A stretch of 10,341 nt of DNA from MGBC113645 sp036308445 (GTDB lineage Bacteria; Bacillota_I; Bacilli_A; Erysipelotrichales; Coprobacillaceae). The translations under genes were made by a program, and so were the position numbers. Below are positions 1 to 6,143 of the stretch, piece after piece. Within the stretch, counting starts at the first letter, position 1. Every line of letters begins with the position of its first letter. The stretch spans positions 1 through 10,341 of the forward strand of contig JAXJVS010000051.1 in the NCBI GenBank assembly GCA_036308445.1, in the 5' to 3' direction. The notes beneath the pieces were generated by a model that worked only from the letters and a program-made list of their open reading frames with translations, ran no database searches and had not been told where the DNA came from.

Positions 1-68
1 TCTCTTACCTTATAATGAGTCGTATTTTTATAATCTTTGATAAATGTCTTAATGATGACATTAAACAT
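1..68 (-). CDS. Cation diffusion facilitator family transporter, N-terminal fragment (runs off the left edge)
   Basis: Only the first 22 codons are in the window; they read MFNVIIKTFIKDYKNTTHYK followed by VR. The pattern of a short hydrophobic-basic start, then F-I-K-D-Y-x-N-T and K-V-R, is typical of the cytoplasmic N terminus of cation diffusion facilitator (CDF) proteins of Bacillota. These are membrane exporters that exchange Zn, Fe or Mn for protons. The start is supported by an AAGGAG ribosome binding site that overlaps the stop codon of the gene upstream. The gap between the two genes is only 11 bases, so they are probably co-transcribed and translationally coupled. The assignment rests on one short stretch and no membrane segment is visible, so it is moderately confident at best. 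Confidence 0.55.
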   Translation of the reverse strand, partial: MFNVIIKTFIKDYKNTTHYKVR

Positions 69-79
69 TAAATCACTCC

Positions 80-430
80 TTAAAATACACGTTCAATTTT
101 TTGTAGATAAATATCTTTTGAAGAAACTCTTAATAAATCATGATCTTCTAATTCACGAATATATCCTTCTATCTTTTCTTGATCTACTTTCTTATTTGCT
201 AATTTAGCTAATACATCAATTAAAGCAGGATGATCAGATTTCATATATGCATGACCATTATTATCATATAAAGTACTATTAATTAAAACATTTAAACAAG
301 CAACATATGCCCATTTTACTTCTAATCTTACTAATTTATATTGCATACTACCAAATAATTCATCTGGTACATAATAAGGATGACATTCTTTTTTTAAACT
401 CTCTATATCTTTTTTACTATAAAATTCCAT
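80..430 (-). CDS. Hypothetical protein, 116 aa
   Basis: I do not recognise the family. The protein is soluble, has no signal peptide or membrane segment, and is rich in charged residues. Its last third contains E-L-E-D-H-D-L-L-R-V, then a short strand-like stretch (D-I-Y-L-Q-K-I), which looks like the end of a winged-helix fold; this is only an impression. The start is well supported by GGAGGG six bases upstream of ATG. The gene sits 38 bp downstream of the PHP phosphatase and 11 bp upstream of the CDF transporter fragment. It may therefore be read as the middle gene of an operon, although it also has its own extended -10 promoter. Confidence 0.8.
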   Translation of the reverse strand: MEFYSKKDIESLKKECHPYYVPDELFGSMQYKLVRLEVKWAYVACLNVLINSTLYDNNGHAYMKSDHPALIDVLAKLANKKVDQEKIEGYIRELEDHDLLRVSSKDIYLQKIERVF

Positions 431-450
431 ATTTTTCCCTCCGTTTGCCT

Positions 451-459
451 ATTATAACA
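451..459 (-). promoter_or_regulatory. Extended -10 promoter for the 116-aa gene
   Basis: On the minus strand this reads TGTTATAAT, a perfect -10 hexamer with the TGn extension, lying in the 38-bp gap behind the PHP phosphatase. Transcription would start near 444, just ahead of the GGAGGG ribosome binding site. No good -35 hexamer is visible, which is acceptable for an extended -10 promoter. Confidence 0.5.
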
Positions 460-468
460 TAAAATCAT

Positions 469-1257
469 TTAATCTCTAATTCTTTTTGTAAAAGTTGATA
501 TATCTTGAAAACCAATTCTTTGATATTCTCTAACTACTTCTTCTACATGTTCACCTATTCTATCACTTGTATGTGAATCAGTACCCACAGTAATTATTCT
601 TCCCCCTAATTGATAATATCTTTCAACCTGTTTAAAACTAGGAAAACCACATGTTTTTAAATCACGATAACCAGAAGTATTCACTTCTATACCTTTACCT
701 TTTTGAATCAAAGTTTTAAAAATTTCATCAATAATATCCTGATATAACTCATGATTAACATTTTTATCTTCATAAGGACCATATCTTACTATATAATCTA
801 AATGACCTAAACAATTAAAGCAATCGAAAGTTTTAACACATTCTAAAGTATTCAAAAAGAATTCTCTATGTGCTTCTTCCTTTGTTTTATTGTTAAAATA
901 TTCAGCTGGTTCGTAAAATTCAGTATTTCTTATAACATGAATAGATCCAATAACATAATCAAAATCATGACTATTTACAAAATCATTAATCTCCTGAATA
1001 TAATTTAAATCTAAACCAACCTCTACACCTATTTTAATACGAATTTGATTTTTATATTCCTCTTTTAATAATTTCATTTCTTTTAAATAAGAATCTATAT
1101 CTAAATCAAAAGACATATACGGATAATTAAAATCCTGATGATCTGTAAAACAGATTTCATCCAATCCCATTTCTATTGCTTTTAAAATATGTCCCCTTGG
1201 ATCAGCTTCACTATCTGCTGAAAATTTAGTATGTATATGATAATCTATCTTTCTCAT
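469..1257 (-). CDS. PHP-domain phosphatase, HisJ (histidinol-phosphatase) family
   Basis: This is a 262-residue PHP-domain hydrolase with the metal-binding motifs of the HisJ/HisK family. H7 and H9 are in DYHIHTKFSADSEA, H40 in CFTDHQD, E79 in GVEVG, H107 in GSIHV, H152 in LGHLDY, and D227 and H229 in GTDSHTSDRIG. The family dephosphorylates histidinol phosphate in histidine synthesis, using a multinuclear metal site. No other his gene is nearby, so the true substrate may be another phosphomonoester. The start at 1257 is preferred because GGGTGAG lies just upstream and family members begin almost directly with the DxHxH motif. An ATG six codons earlier (1275) has no ribosome binding site. It is the first gene of a minus-strand cluster with the 116-aa protein and the CDF transporter. 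Confidence 0.85.
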   Translation of the reverse strand: MRKIDYHIHTKFSADSEADPRGHILKAIEMGLDEICFTDHQDFNYPYMSFDLDIDSYLKEMKLLKEEYKNQIRIKIGVEVGLDLNYIQEINDFVNSHDFDYVIGSIHVIRNTEFYEPAEYFNNKTKEEAHREFFLNTLECVKTFDCFNCLGHLDYIVRYGPYEDKNVNHELYQDIIDEIFKTLIQKGKGIEVNTSGYRDLKTCGFPSFKQVERYYQLGGRIITVGTDSHTSDRIGEHVEEVVREYQRIGFQDISTFTKRIRD

Positions 1258-1308
1258 TTTTCTCACCCACTTCATTCTAACACTTTTTATAAATAATAAC
1301 TATATGAT

Positions 1309-1337
1309 TTGTTTTTAAAATATAAAAAGAGTATACT
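1309..1337 (+). promoter_or_regulatory. Promoter of cysK
   Basis: A -35 TTGTTT (1309-1314) and a -10 TATACT (1332-1337) are separated by 17 bp. The start would fall near 1344, giving a leader of about 23 bases. That is too short for a T-box or an S-box riboswitch, so no leader control is visible. The site lies in the 109-bp divergent gap between cysK and the PHP phosphatase. Confidence 0.5.
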
Positions 1338-1366
1338 TAATTATAAACAAACAGGGAGGGAATGTT

Positions 1367-2296
1367 ATGAATATAGCACATAGTTTTAATGATTTAATAG
1401 GAAGTACACCAATAATAGAATTACATAATATAGAAAAAGGAATGAATTTAAAAGCTCATGTACTTGCAAAATTGGAATATTTTAATCCTGGTGGAAGTAG
1501 TAAAGATAGAGTTGCTAAACAAATGATTATAGATGCTATAGAAAAGGGATTATTAAAAGATGGAGCTACTATCATTGAACCAACCAGCGGTAATACAGGT
1601 ATAGGATTATGTGCTGTTTGTGCTTCTTTAGGGTATAAAGCTATTATTGTCATGCCTGATTCTATGAGTGAAGAAAGAAAAACTTTAATGAGAGCTTTTG
1701 GTGCTACACTTGTTTTAACACCAGGAAATGAAGGTATGAGTGGCGCAATAAAAAAAGCAGAAGAACTTCATAAACAAATACCAAATAGTATGATTGCTGG
1801 ACAATTTGAAAACCTAAGTAATCCTAAAGCTCATATTCTTACAACTGGTCCGGAAATCTATCAACAAATGGATGGTCAAGTTGATATTTTTGTAGCTGGT
1901 ATTGGTACAGGTGGTACAATTACTGGTGTAGGCCAATATTTAAAAGATAAGAATCCTAATATAAAAATTATAGGTGTAGAACCAGCTGACTCACCTTTAT
2001 TGACAAAAGGAAAAGCAGGATCACATAAAATTCAAGGTATTGGTGCTAATTTTGTACCCAGTGTTTTAGATACAAAAATCTATGATGAAATATATACAAT
2101 AACTACTGAAGATGCTTATAATGCAGTTAAAGTACTGGCGCATAAAGAAGGTATATTAGTAGGTATTTCTTCAGGAGCCGCTTTACATATCGGTATTGAA
2201 CTTGCTAGAAAAGAAGAAAATAAAGATAAGAATATTGTTGTATTACTGCCAGATGGTGGAGACCGTTATCTTTCTACTGATTTATTTAAGGACTAG
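1367..2296 (+). CDS. cysK: Cysteine synthase (O-acetylserine sulfhydrylase), CysK type
   Basis: This PLP enzyme makes L-cysteine from O-acetylserine and sulfide in the cytoplasm. At 309 residues it has the usual full length. The Schiff-base lysine is K46 in NPGGSSKDR. The substrate loop is T73-S-G-N-T-G78, the phosphate-binding loop is G180-T-G-G-T184, and S268 in GISSGAA is placed to contact the pyridine nitrogen. The start has GGGAGGG upstream of ATG and the N terminus (NDLIGSTPIIEL) is canonical. It is transcribed alone, with its own promoter and a hairpin terminator that overlaps its 3' end. No cysE or other sulfur gene is adjacent. The closely related CBS-like or O-phosphoserine variants cannot be fully excluded by eye, but the motifs favour CysK. 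Confidence 0.95.
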   Translation: MNIAHSFNDLIGSTPIIELHNIEKGMNLKAHVLAKLEYFNPGGSSKDRVAKQMIIDAIEKGLLKDGATIIEPTSGNTGIGLCAVCASLGYKAIIVMPDSMSEERKTLMRAFGATLVLTPGNEGMSGAIKKAEELHKQIPNSMIAGQFENLSNPKAHILTTGPEIYQQMDGQVDIFVAGIGTGGTITGVGQYLKDKNPNIKIIGVEPADSPLLTKGKAGSHKIQGIGANFVPSVLDTKIYDEIYTITTEDAYNAVKVLAHKEGILVGISSGAALHIGIELARKEENKDKNIVVLLPDGGDRYLSTDLFKD

Positions 2297-2308
2297 ATGT
2301 CCTTTTTT
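2288..2308 (+). terminator. Intrinsic terminator of cysK
   Basis: AAGGAC (2288-2293) pairs with GTCCTT (2299-2304) around a 5-base loop, followed by a run of T to 2308. The cysK stop codon TAG (2294-2296) sits in the loop. Confidence 0.75.
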
Positions 2309-2310
2309 AC

Positions 2311-2342
2311 TTGACTCACCTCTTATCAGGATAGTTTAGACT
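2311..2342 (+). promoter_or_regulatory. MerR-type promoter/operator upstream of the MerR gene (20-bp spacer)
   Basis: The -35 TTGACT (2311-2316) and -10 TAGACT (2337-2342) are 20 bp apart, the over-long spacing typical of MerR-activated promoters. Between them, ACTCACCT (2315-2322) and AGGATAGT (2328-2335) form an imperfect dyad (6 of 8 bases) around a 6-base centre, as expected of a MerR-dimer site. The natural reading is autoregulation: the bound regulator untwists the spacer when its ligand is present. A near-consensus TATAAA (2343-2348) follows directly but lacks a well-placed -35. Confidence 0.7.
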
Positions 2343-2360
2343 ATAAATAAGGAGGAAGAT

Positions 2361-2369
2361 ATGTATTAA
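2361..2369 (+). other. Two-codon ORF (Met-Tyr-stop) with a strong ribosome binding site in the merR leader
   Basis: AAGGAGG precedes an ATG TAT TAA mini-ORF, which ends 14 bases before the true merR start. The merR start has its own AAAGGAG and also begins ATG TAT. The two start regions look like a small duplication. A ribosome on the mini-ORF could affect initiation at merR, but it may be a harmless relic. Confidence 0.4.
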
Positions 2370-2383
2370 AAAAAGGAGATTAT

Positions 2384-3178
2384 ATGTATAAGATAGGTGA
2401 ATTTTCAAAGATTACAAATTTAACAGTTAAAGCATTACATTATTATGATGAAATAGGACTATTAAAAGCATCTCTTGTATTAGATAATGGATATCGTTAT
2501 TACAATGAAGATGATTTTCATAAAGCCATGAAAATCATCTTATTAAAAGAGTTAGGATTCACAATTAATGAAATAAAGGATGTGCTATCTAATATAGAGA
2601 ATGAAGACGATTTACAAGACTATTTATTAGAAAAAAAGAAAAAAATTGAAAAAAAAATACAAAATGAAAAAAGAATATTAAATCTGATTGATACATATTT
2701 AAAACCTCCATTAAGTAAAGGAGGAGAATTAATGAACTATGAAATGAATATTGTAGAATTAGGAGAACAGTTAGTTGCATCTATGTCATTTAAAGGAAGT
2801 TATGCTACATGTTCTTCTTATTTCCCTAAATTATTTAAAGCTATTAAAAATAAAGTCAATGGTTATCCATTAAATATGTATTATGATGGTGAATTCAAAG
2901 AAGAAGCAACAATTGAATCATGTGTACCAATAAAAGAAAGAATCATATCTAAAGATATAGAAATAAAAACATTACCAAAAATAAGAGCAATAAAAACAAC
3001 TCATATCGGCTCATATGATAAATTATCATATGCTTACAAAGCTATTATGGATTATGCTTCTAAGAACAATATACAACTCAATATTCCTACTAGAGAAGTT
3101 TATATCAAGGGTCCAGGAATCTTCATGAAAGGAAATCCAGATAAATATATAACTGAAATATATATTCCTTTAAAATAA
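2384..3178 (+). CDS. MerR-family transcriptional regulator with GyrI-like effector domain
   Basis: This is a 264-residue activator-type regulator. Residues 1-70 are the MerR winged helix, with YKIGEFSKITNLTVKALHYY followed by DEIGLL and then NGYRYY. A lysine-rich coiled-coil dimerisation helix follows at about 85-105. From about 120 to the end is a GyrI-like (BmrR/TipA-type) domain that binds small, usually hydrophobic or cationic ligands; its family-typical end is the NPDKYITEIYIPLK stretch. Such proteins often switch on multidrug exporters. The nearest candidate here, the MATE pump, is about 3.3 kb away and divergently placed, so a link is speculative. The start has AAAGGAG seven bases upstream. 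The promoter's MerR geometry points to autoregulation. Confidence 0.9.
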   Translation: MYKIGEFSKITNLTVKALHYYDEIGLLKASLVLDNGYRYYNEDDFHKAMKIILLKELGFTINEIKDVLSNIENEDDLQDYLLEKKKKIEKKIQNEKRILNLIDTYLKPPLSKGGELMNYEMNIVELGEQLVASMSFKGSYATCSSYFPKLFKAIKNKVNGYPLNMYYDGEFKEEATIESCVPIKERIISKDIEIKTLPKIRAIKTTHIGSYDKLSYAYKAIMDYASKNNIQLNIPTREVYIKGPGIFMKGNPDKYITEIYIPLK

Positions 3179-3200
3179 AAGCCATGCTATGCATGGTTTT
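3178..3200. terminator. Bidirectional terminator between the converging MerR and DUF1622 genes
   Basis: CCATGC (3182-3187) pairs with GCATGG (3191-3196) around a 3-base loop. It is flanked by T-runs in both directions (TTTT at 3197-3200 on plus, and TTTTATTTT reading out on minus). The DUF1622 stop codon TAG (3187-3189 on minus) lies in the loop and its edge. Confidence 0.75.
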
Positions 3201-3576
3201 CTTCTTTCTTATTATGTTCTTCTGCTTTTTCATTTTTAATTTCCCAATGAATAAGAAATGTAAGTGCAGCTCTTAAAAGTATAATAGCACCTACTAAATA
3301 AATTTCTTTCATTTCTCTCACAGTTACAGTTCTTAAAATCTCGCTACCAAGCTTAAACTCAAGAGCCATTGCCATACCTTCTGCAAGATGAAGACGTGTT
3401 TGAGGATCTTTTTTTAGCCAATTATAAAAGCATTTACATGCTGTTACAACAATAACAATCAATCCCATGAATTCTAAGATAACAATGAAAAAATTAACTA
3501 AAACTTCTAAAACTTCTTCCATTCCATGAAGACTAAAAAGCCCTGTTTGAAAGGTATTCAATAAATTCCACAACAT
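3187..3576 (-). CDS. DUF1622 family membrane protein
   Basis: This 129-residue protein has two clear membrane segments. The first covers about residues 24-50 (L-V-N-F-F-I-V-I-L-E-F-M-G-L-I-V-I-V-V) and the second about residues 92-112 (I-Y-L-V-G-A-I-I-L-L-R-A-A-L-T-F-L-I). They are joined by a cytosolic-type amphipathic stretch with L-x-x-G-M-A-x-A-L-E-F-K-L-G-S-E-I-L-R-T. That layout matches the DUF1622 family of small bacterial inner-membrane proteins, whose function is unknown. The charged C-terminal tail is rich in Lys, Glu and His. GGGAGG precedes the ATG by seven bases. Two tandem promoters lie directly upstream, so it can be made independently of the HAD gene. Confidence 0.8.
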   Translation of the reverse strand: MLWNLLNTFQTGLFSLHGMEEVLEVLVNFFIVILEFMGLIVIVVTACKCFYNWLKKDPQTRLHLAEGMAMALEFKLGSEILRTVTVREMKEIYLVGAIILLRAALTFLIHWEIKNEKAEEHNKKEENHA

Positions 3577-3597
3577 TTCTTTTCCTCCCTTTTTCTT

Positions 3598-3653
3598 ATT
3601 GTAACGACTTTATTAGACATTGTAAAGATAATAAAATTGGTTAAATTTGTCAA
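3598..3653 (-). promoter_or_regulatory. Two tandem promoters for the DUF1622 gene
   Basis: The distal promoter has -35 TTGACA (3653-3648) and -10 TATCTT (3630-3625), 17 bp apart; its -35 overlaps the stop codon of the HAD gene. The proximal promoter has -35 TTTACA (3626-3621) and -10 TACAAT (3603-3598), also 17 bp apart. The proximal -35 overlaps the distal -10 by two bases (3625-3626), so the two could not be occupied together. Confidence 0.5.
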
Positions 3654-4486
3654 AATAAAGCTAATCTTTTTAACTCATAATATATACCATCATTTTCCAC
3701 TGATTCACATATAGAATTAGCTAATTGCTTTAACTGATCATCACCATTAGCCATCACAACACTATATCCACAAGTTTCTATCATCTCTAAATCATTCATA
3801 CTATCACCAAATCCAATAGAGTTTTCTATTGGTAAATCCAATTGTTCCATGACTTTAATGATTCCTGTTCCTTTATTAACACCTTTTTTCATAATTTCGC
3901 CATTTATAATCTTATCATTCATTTTTTGATAAATTAAAAAATGAAAATCTTTAGATAAGATTTCTTGTGGTTCTTTAATATCATCTTCATTGTTTGCAAT
4001 ATAACAAATTGTCTGAATTGTTTCAGGATTTTTATCATATTCTTCTAAAGAACAAATCCCAAACTGCTTCTTCTCTTCTTCTATTAATCTATCAATCTCA
4101 GAATTATGAGTTTCACCAATGATATTAGTAAAAATTTTAGTCATTTCATCTGGCTGATAACACTGAAAATTTGCCTCCAAATTATAAATAACATCATTTC
4201 TTTCAAAAACCTCTCTAACAGTTCTAACCTCTTCGTCACTCATACCTGCTTCATATATCTTTTTATTATTCATTTCAATATATCCACCTGCGCTACATAC
4301 TGCACCATCAAAACAATTTAAATCCATTAATTCACTTACACCAATTCGATTTCTACCTGTACATAAAAAAACATAATGTCCATTATCTCTAACCTTGTAA
4401 ATCGCTTCCATGACTTTATTAGTAATCTTTCCATGATTATATATTAATGTTCCATCAATATCTAAAAAAACAACTCTCTTTCCCAT
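3650..4486 (-). CDS. Cof-type HAD-IIB family phosphatase
   Basis: This 278-residue cytoplasmic HAD hydrolase carries all four motifs. D9 and D11 in FLDIDGTL are the nucleophile and general acid/base. T43 is in CTGRN, K205 in VNKGTG, and the Mg-binding D228 and D232 in GFGDSMND. Between motifs II and III lies a large C2B cap (about residues 80-190), which defines the Cof/HAD-IIB group that dephosphorylates sugar phosphates, FMN and similar small molecules. The exact substrate cannot be read from the sequence. The start is preceded by TAGGAGG. The gene follows rubrerythrin but has its own promoter inside the rubrerythrin terminator. Confidence 0.92.
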   Translation of the reverse strand: MGKRVVFLDIDGTLIYNHGKITNKVMEAIYKVRDNGHYVFLCTGRNRIGVSELMDLNCFDGAVCSAGGYIEMNNKKIYEAGMSDEEVRTVREVFERNDVIYNLEANFQCYQPDEMTKIFTNIIGETHNSEIDRLIEEEKKQFGICSLEEYDKNPETIQTICYIANNEDDIKEPQEILSKDFHFLIYQKMNDKIINGEIMKKGVNKGTGIIKVMEQLDLPIENSIGFGDSMNDLEMIETCGYSVVMANGDDQLKQLANSICESVENDGIYYELKRLALF

Positions 4487-4503
4487 AATATCCTCCTAGA
4501 TTC

Positions 4504-4532
4504 ATCATACAAAAAAAGACAAGAATAATCAA
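4504..4532 (-). promoter_or_regulatory. Promoter of the HAD phosphatase gene, overlapping the rubrerythrin terminator
   Basis: On the minus strand, -35 TTGATT (4532-4527) and -10 TATGAT (4509-4504) are 17 bp apart. The -35 lies in the right arm of the rubrerythrin terminator palindrome and the terminator's T-run forms most of the spacer. Transcription would begin near 4497, only just ahead of the ribosome binding site. Confidence 0.5.
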
Positions 4533-4548
4533 TTGATTATCTTGCCTA
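4511..4548 (-). terminator. Intrinsic terminator of rubrerythrin
   Basis: The core is a perfect 16-base palindrome ATAATCAATTGATTAT, extended by CAAG/CTTG across a one-base bulge. On the minus strand seven T residues follow (complement of 4511-4517). Confidence 0.75.
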
Positions 4549-4553
4549 ATTCA

Positions 4554-5144
4554 TTATTTTGCATATGGAGATAATTCCAATCTGATAAAATATCCTTGAT
4601 CATGGTTACATACTGGGCAACGTGCTGGTGCTTGCATATTTTCAATAATGAATCCACAATTTTGGCATACCCATCTCGTGACTTGTGTATCATTATATAA
4701 TTGTTGATTTTCAATGTATTTTGCTACCATCTCAAATCGATCACCATGCGTTTTTTCAATCTCCGCTATATTCTTGAAATCCATTGCAACCTTTGTGAAT
4801 CCTTCCTTATTAGCAACTTCACTAAAATGCTGATAAACATCTTCATATTCTTCATATTCATTATGTCTAGCACTTTTTAATACTTCTAGCAAATTGTCAT
4901 ATCTTTCTACTGGAAAACTTCCATCAATTTCAATAGATTCGCCACCTAATTCTTTTAAATGTGTAAAGAAAATATCAGCATGTTCTTTCTCTTGATTAGC
5001 AGTATATTGAAAAACATCTGCAATCCAATGTTGTTTTTCTTTAACCGCTAAAGCTGCCCCAAAAGTATAACGATTTCTTGCTTGTGATTCTCCTGCAAAT
5101 GCTCGCATTAAATTCTTAGCTGTTTCACTATTTTTAAATTCCAT
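4554..5144 (-). CDS. rbr: Rubrerythrin
   Basis: This is a 196-residue non-haem iron peroxidase that reduces hydrogen peroxide in anaerobes, taking electrons from rubredoxin or NADH-linked partners. The N-terminal ferritin-like domain carries the diiron ligands: E19 in AGESQARNRY, E52 and H55 in NQEKEHAD, and later the EYEEYED and EIEKTHGDRF motifs. The C-terminal rubredoxin domain has C160-x2-C163 and C176-x2-C179 for one FeS4 centre. The start at 5144 has GAGGTG six bases upstream, and MEFKNSETAKNL is the canonical N terminus. The reading frame is open to 5249, but the 35 extra residues are unlike the family and lack a ribosome binding site. It is expressed alone, with its own terminator. 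Confidence 0.95.
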   Translation of the reverse strand: MEFKNSETAKNLMRAFAGESQARNRYTFGAALAVKEKQHWIADVFQYTANQEKEHADIFFTHLKELGGESIEIDGSFPVERYDNLLEVLKSARHNEYEEYEDVYQHFSEVANKEGFTKVAMDFKNIAEIEKTHGDRFEMVAKYIENQQLYNDTQVTRWVCQNCGFIIENMQAPARCPVCNHDQGYFIRLELSPYAK

Positions 5145-5176
5145 ATTTTCACCTCTATAAAAGTATGACCATCTTA

Positions 5177-5206
5177 TTGAAATCCATTCAAAAAATCTTA
5201 TATAAT
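5177..5206 (+). promoter_or_regulatory. Promoter of the alpha/beta hydrolase gene
   Basis: -35 TTGAAA (5177-5182) and -10 TATAAT (5201-5206) are 18 bp apart. The start would fall near 5213. That is 10 bases before the ancestral ATG at 5223 and about 70 bases before the present start at 5283. The -35 is the left arm of a TTGAA-N5-TTCAA dyad, whose right arm could serve as a -35 for rubrerythrin on the other strand. Confidence 0.6.
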
Positions 5207-5222
5207 ATAAATGGCGATAAAT

Positions 5223-5282
5223 ATGGAACATATTCATTTTCAAATTCAATCAGATTTTGATGATTTATAAATTGAGGGTTTA
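5223..5282 (+). pseudogene. Severed N-terminal segment of the alpha/beta hydrolase (in-frame TAA)
   Basis: Read in the hydrolase frame, 5223-5282 gives MEHIHFQIQSDFDDL, a TAA at 5268-5270, then IEGL joining directly to the methionine at 5283. The pattern F-x-I-x-S-x-F-D-D-L-x-I-E-G-L-M-I is what hydrolases of this group have ahead of A-I-V-Q-x-x-H-G-M. A single base change (for example AAA to TAA) would explain it. The ATG at 5223 has no clear ribosome binding site. Confidence 0.6.
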
Positions 5283-6143
5283 ATGATTAAAGAAAACAAA
5301 ACAAAAGCAATAGTTCAGTTCACACATGGTATGTGTGAACATAAAGAAAGATATATTCCTTTTATGGAATATTTAGTATCTCATGGATATCTTTGTATTA
5401 TTCATGATCATCGTGGTCATGGTAAAAGTATACTTAATGATAATGATCTAGGATATTTTTATAGTAGCAAAGATATTGGTTTAGTAGAAGATATAGAACT
5501 TGTAAATCAATATATTAAACAACGATTTCCTAATACTCCAATATATTTATTTGGTCATAGTATGGGTTCTTTAGCTGTAAGAGCATATATAAAGAAGTAT
5601 GATCATCATATTGATGGTTTATTTATATGCGGTTCTCCAAGTGCCAATCCTTTATCATCTGCAGGTATAATCATCTTAAAACTACTTGCTAAAATCAAAG
5701 GTGACCATTATCGTAATAAGCTTGTAAATGAAATGATTATTGGTACATTTAATAAACCATTTAAAAAAGAAAAAATAAAAAATGCTTGGTTGTGTTCTGA
5801 TAGAAATGTAGTGAATGCTTATAATAACGATCCATTATGTGCATTTTCATTTACTATGAATGGTTATGAATCATTGCTTACATTAATGAATAAAGTCTAT
5901 ACTCAAAAGAATTGGAATGTTTCTCATCCTGATCTACCTATTCATTTTATTTCAGGTCAACAAGATCCATGTATGACAAATATGAAAATGTTTAATCAAT
6001 CTATACAGTTAATGAAAGATATTGGCTATAAGAACGTTAACTATAAAGTGTATGAAAATATGAGACATGAAATACTAAATGAAACAAATAAACATATTGT
6101 ATATGAAGATATATTAAATAAACTTAAAGAATGGGAGAAGTAA
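5283..6143 (+). CDS. Alpha/beta hydrolase, monoacylglycerol lipase / lysophospholipase type (N-terminally shortened)
   Basis: This 286-residue serine hydrolase belongs to the Hydrolase_4 group. The oxyanion motif H15-G16 is followed by the family signature E-H-K-E-R-Y, then HDHRGHGKS. The nucleophile elbow is GHSMGS with S93, and the rest of the triad is D228 (GQQDPC) and H262 (RHEILNE). It probably cleaves monoacylglycerols, lysophospholipids or similar esters in the cytoplasm. Translation from 5283 is supported by GAGGG four bases upstream. The same frame continues upstream as 15 family-like codons from an ATG at 5223, interrupted by TAA at 5268-5270. The present protein therefore seems to lack about 20 residues, including the first beta strand. 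The triad is intact, so it may still fold. Confidence 0.85.
   Translation: MIKENKTKAIVQFTHGMCEHKERYIPFMEYLVSHGYLCIIHDHRGHGKSILNDNDLGYFYSSKDIGLVEDIELVNQYIKQRFPNTPIYLFGHSMGSLAVRAYIKKYDHHIDGLFICGSPSANPLSSAGIIILKLLAKIKGDHYRNKLVNEMIIGTFNKPFKKEKIKNAWLCSDRNVVNAYNNDPLCAFSFTMNGYESLLTLMNKVYTQKNWNVSHPDLPIHFISGQQDPCMTNMKMFNQSIQLMKDIGYKNVNYKVYENMRHEILNETNKHIVYEDILNKLKEWEK

Noticed and set aside
1276..1366. T-box or SAM riboswitch upstream of cysK
   Set aside because: The predicted leader is only about 23 bases, too short for either, and no specifier or conserved riboswitch motif is visible.
1456..1653. Minus-strand ORF inside cysK
   Set aside because: It is antisense to the conserved PLP-binding region of cysK, has no ribosome binding site, and its composition is that of a shadow frame.
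2589..2780. Minus-strand ORF inside the MerR gene
   Set aside because: Its Phe/Leu-rich translation is the complement of the lysine-rich coiled coil; no ribosome binding site.
4106..4321. Plus-strand ORF inside the HAD phosphatase gene
   Set aside because: Antisense to the HAD cap domain, with no ribosome binding site or promoter.
4529..4714. Minus-strand ORF overlapping the rubredoxin end of rubrerythrin
   Set aside because: Out-of-frame shadow of rubrerythrin that runs into its terminator.
5198..5212. PerR box in the rubrerythrin upstream region
   Set aside because: The AT-rich palindrome here matches the 15-base PerR consensus at only about 8 of 14 defined positions and is better explained as the -10 region of the hydrolase promoter.
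5145..5249. Longer rubrerythrin starting at 5249
   Set aside because: The extra 35 residues are unlike any rubrerythrin, have no ribosome binding site, and cross the divergent promoter. The start at 5144 has GAGGTG and a canonical N terminus.
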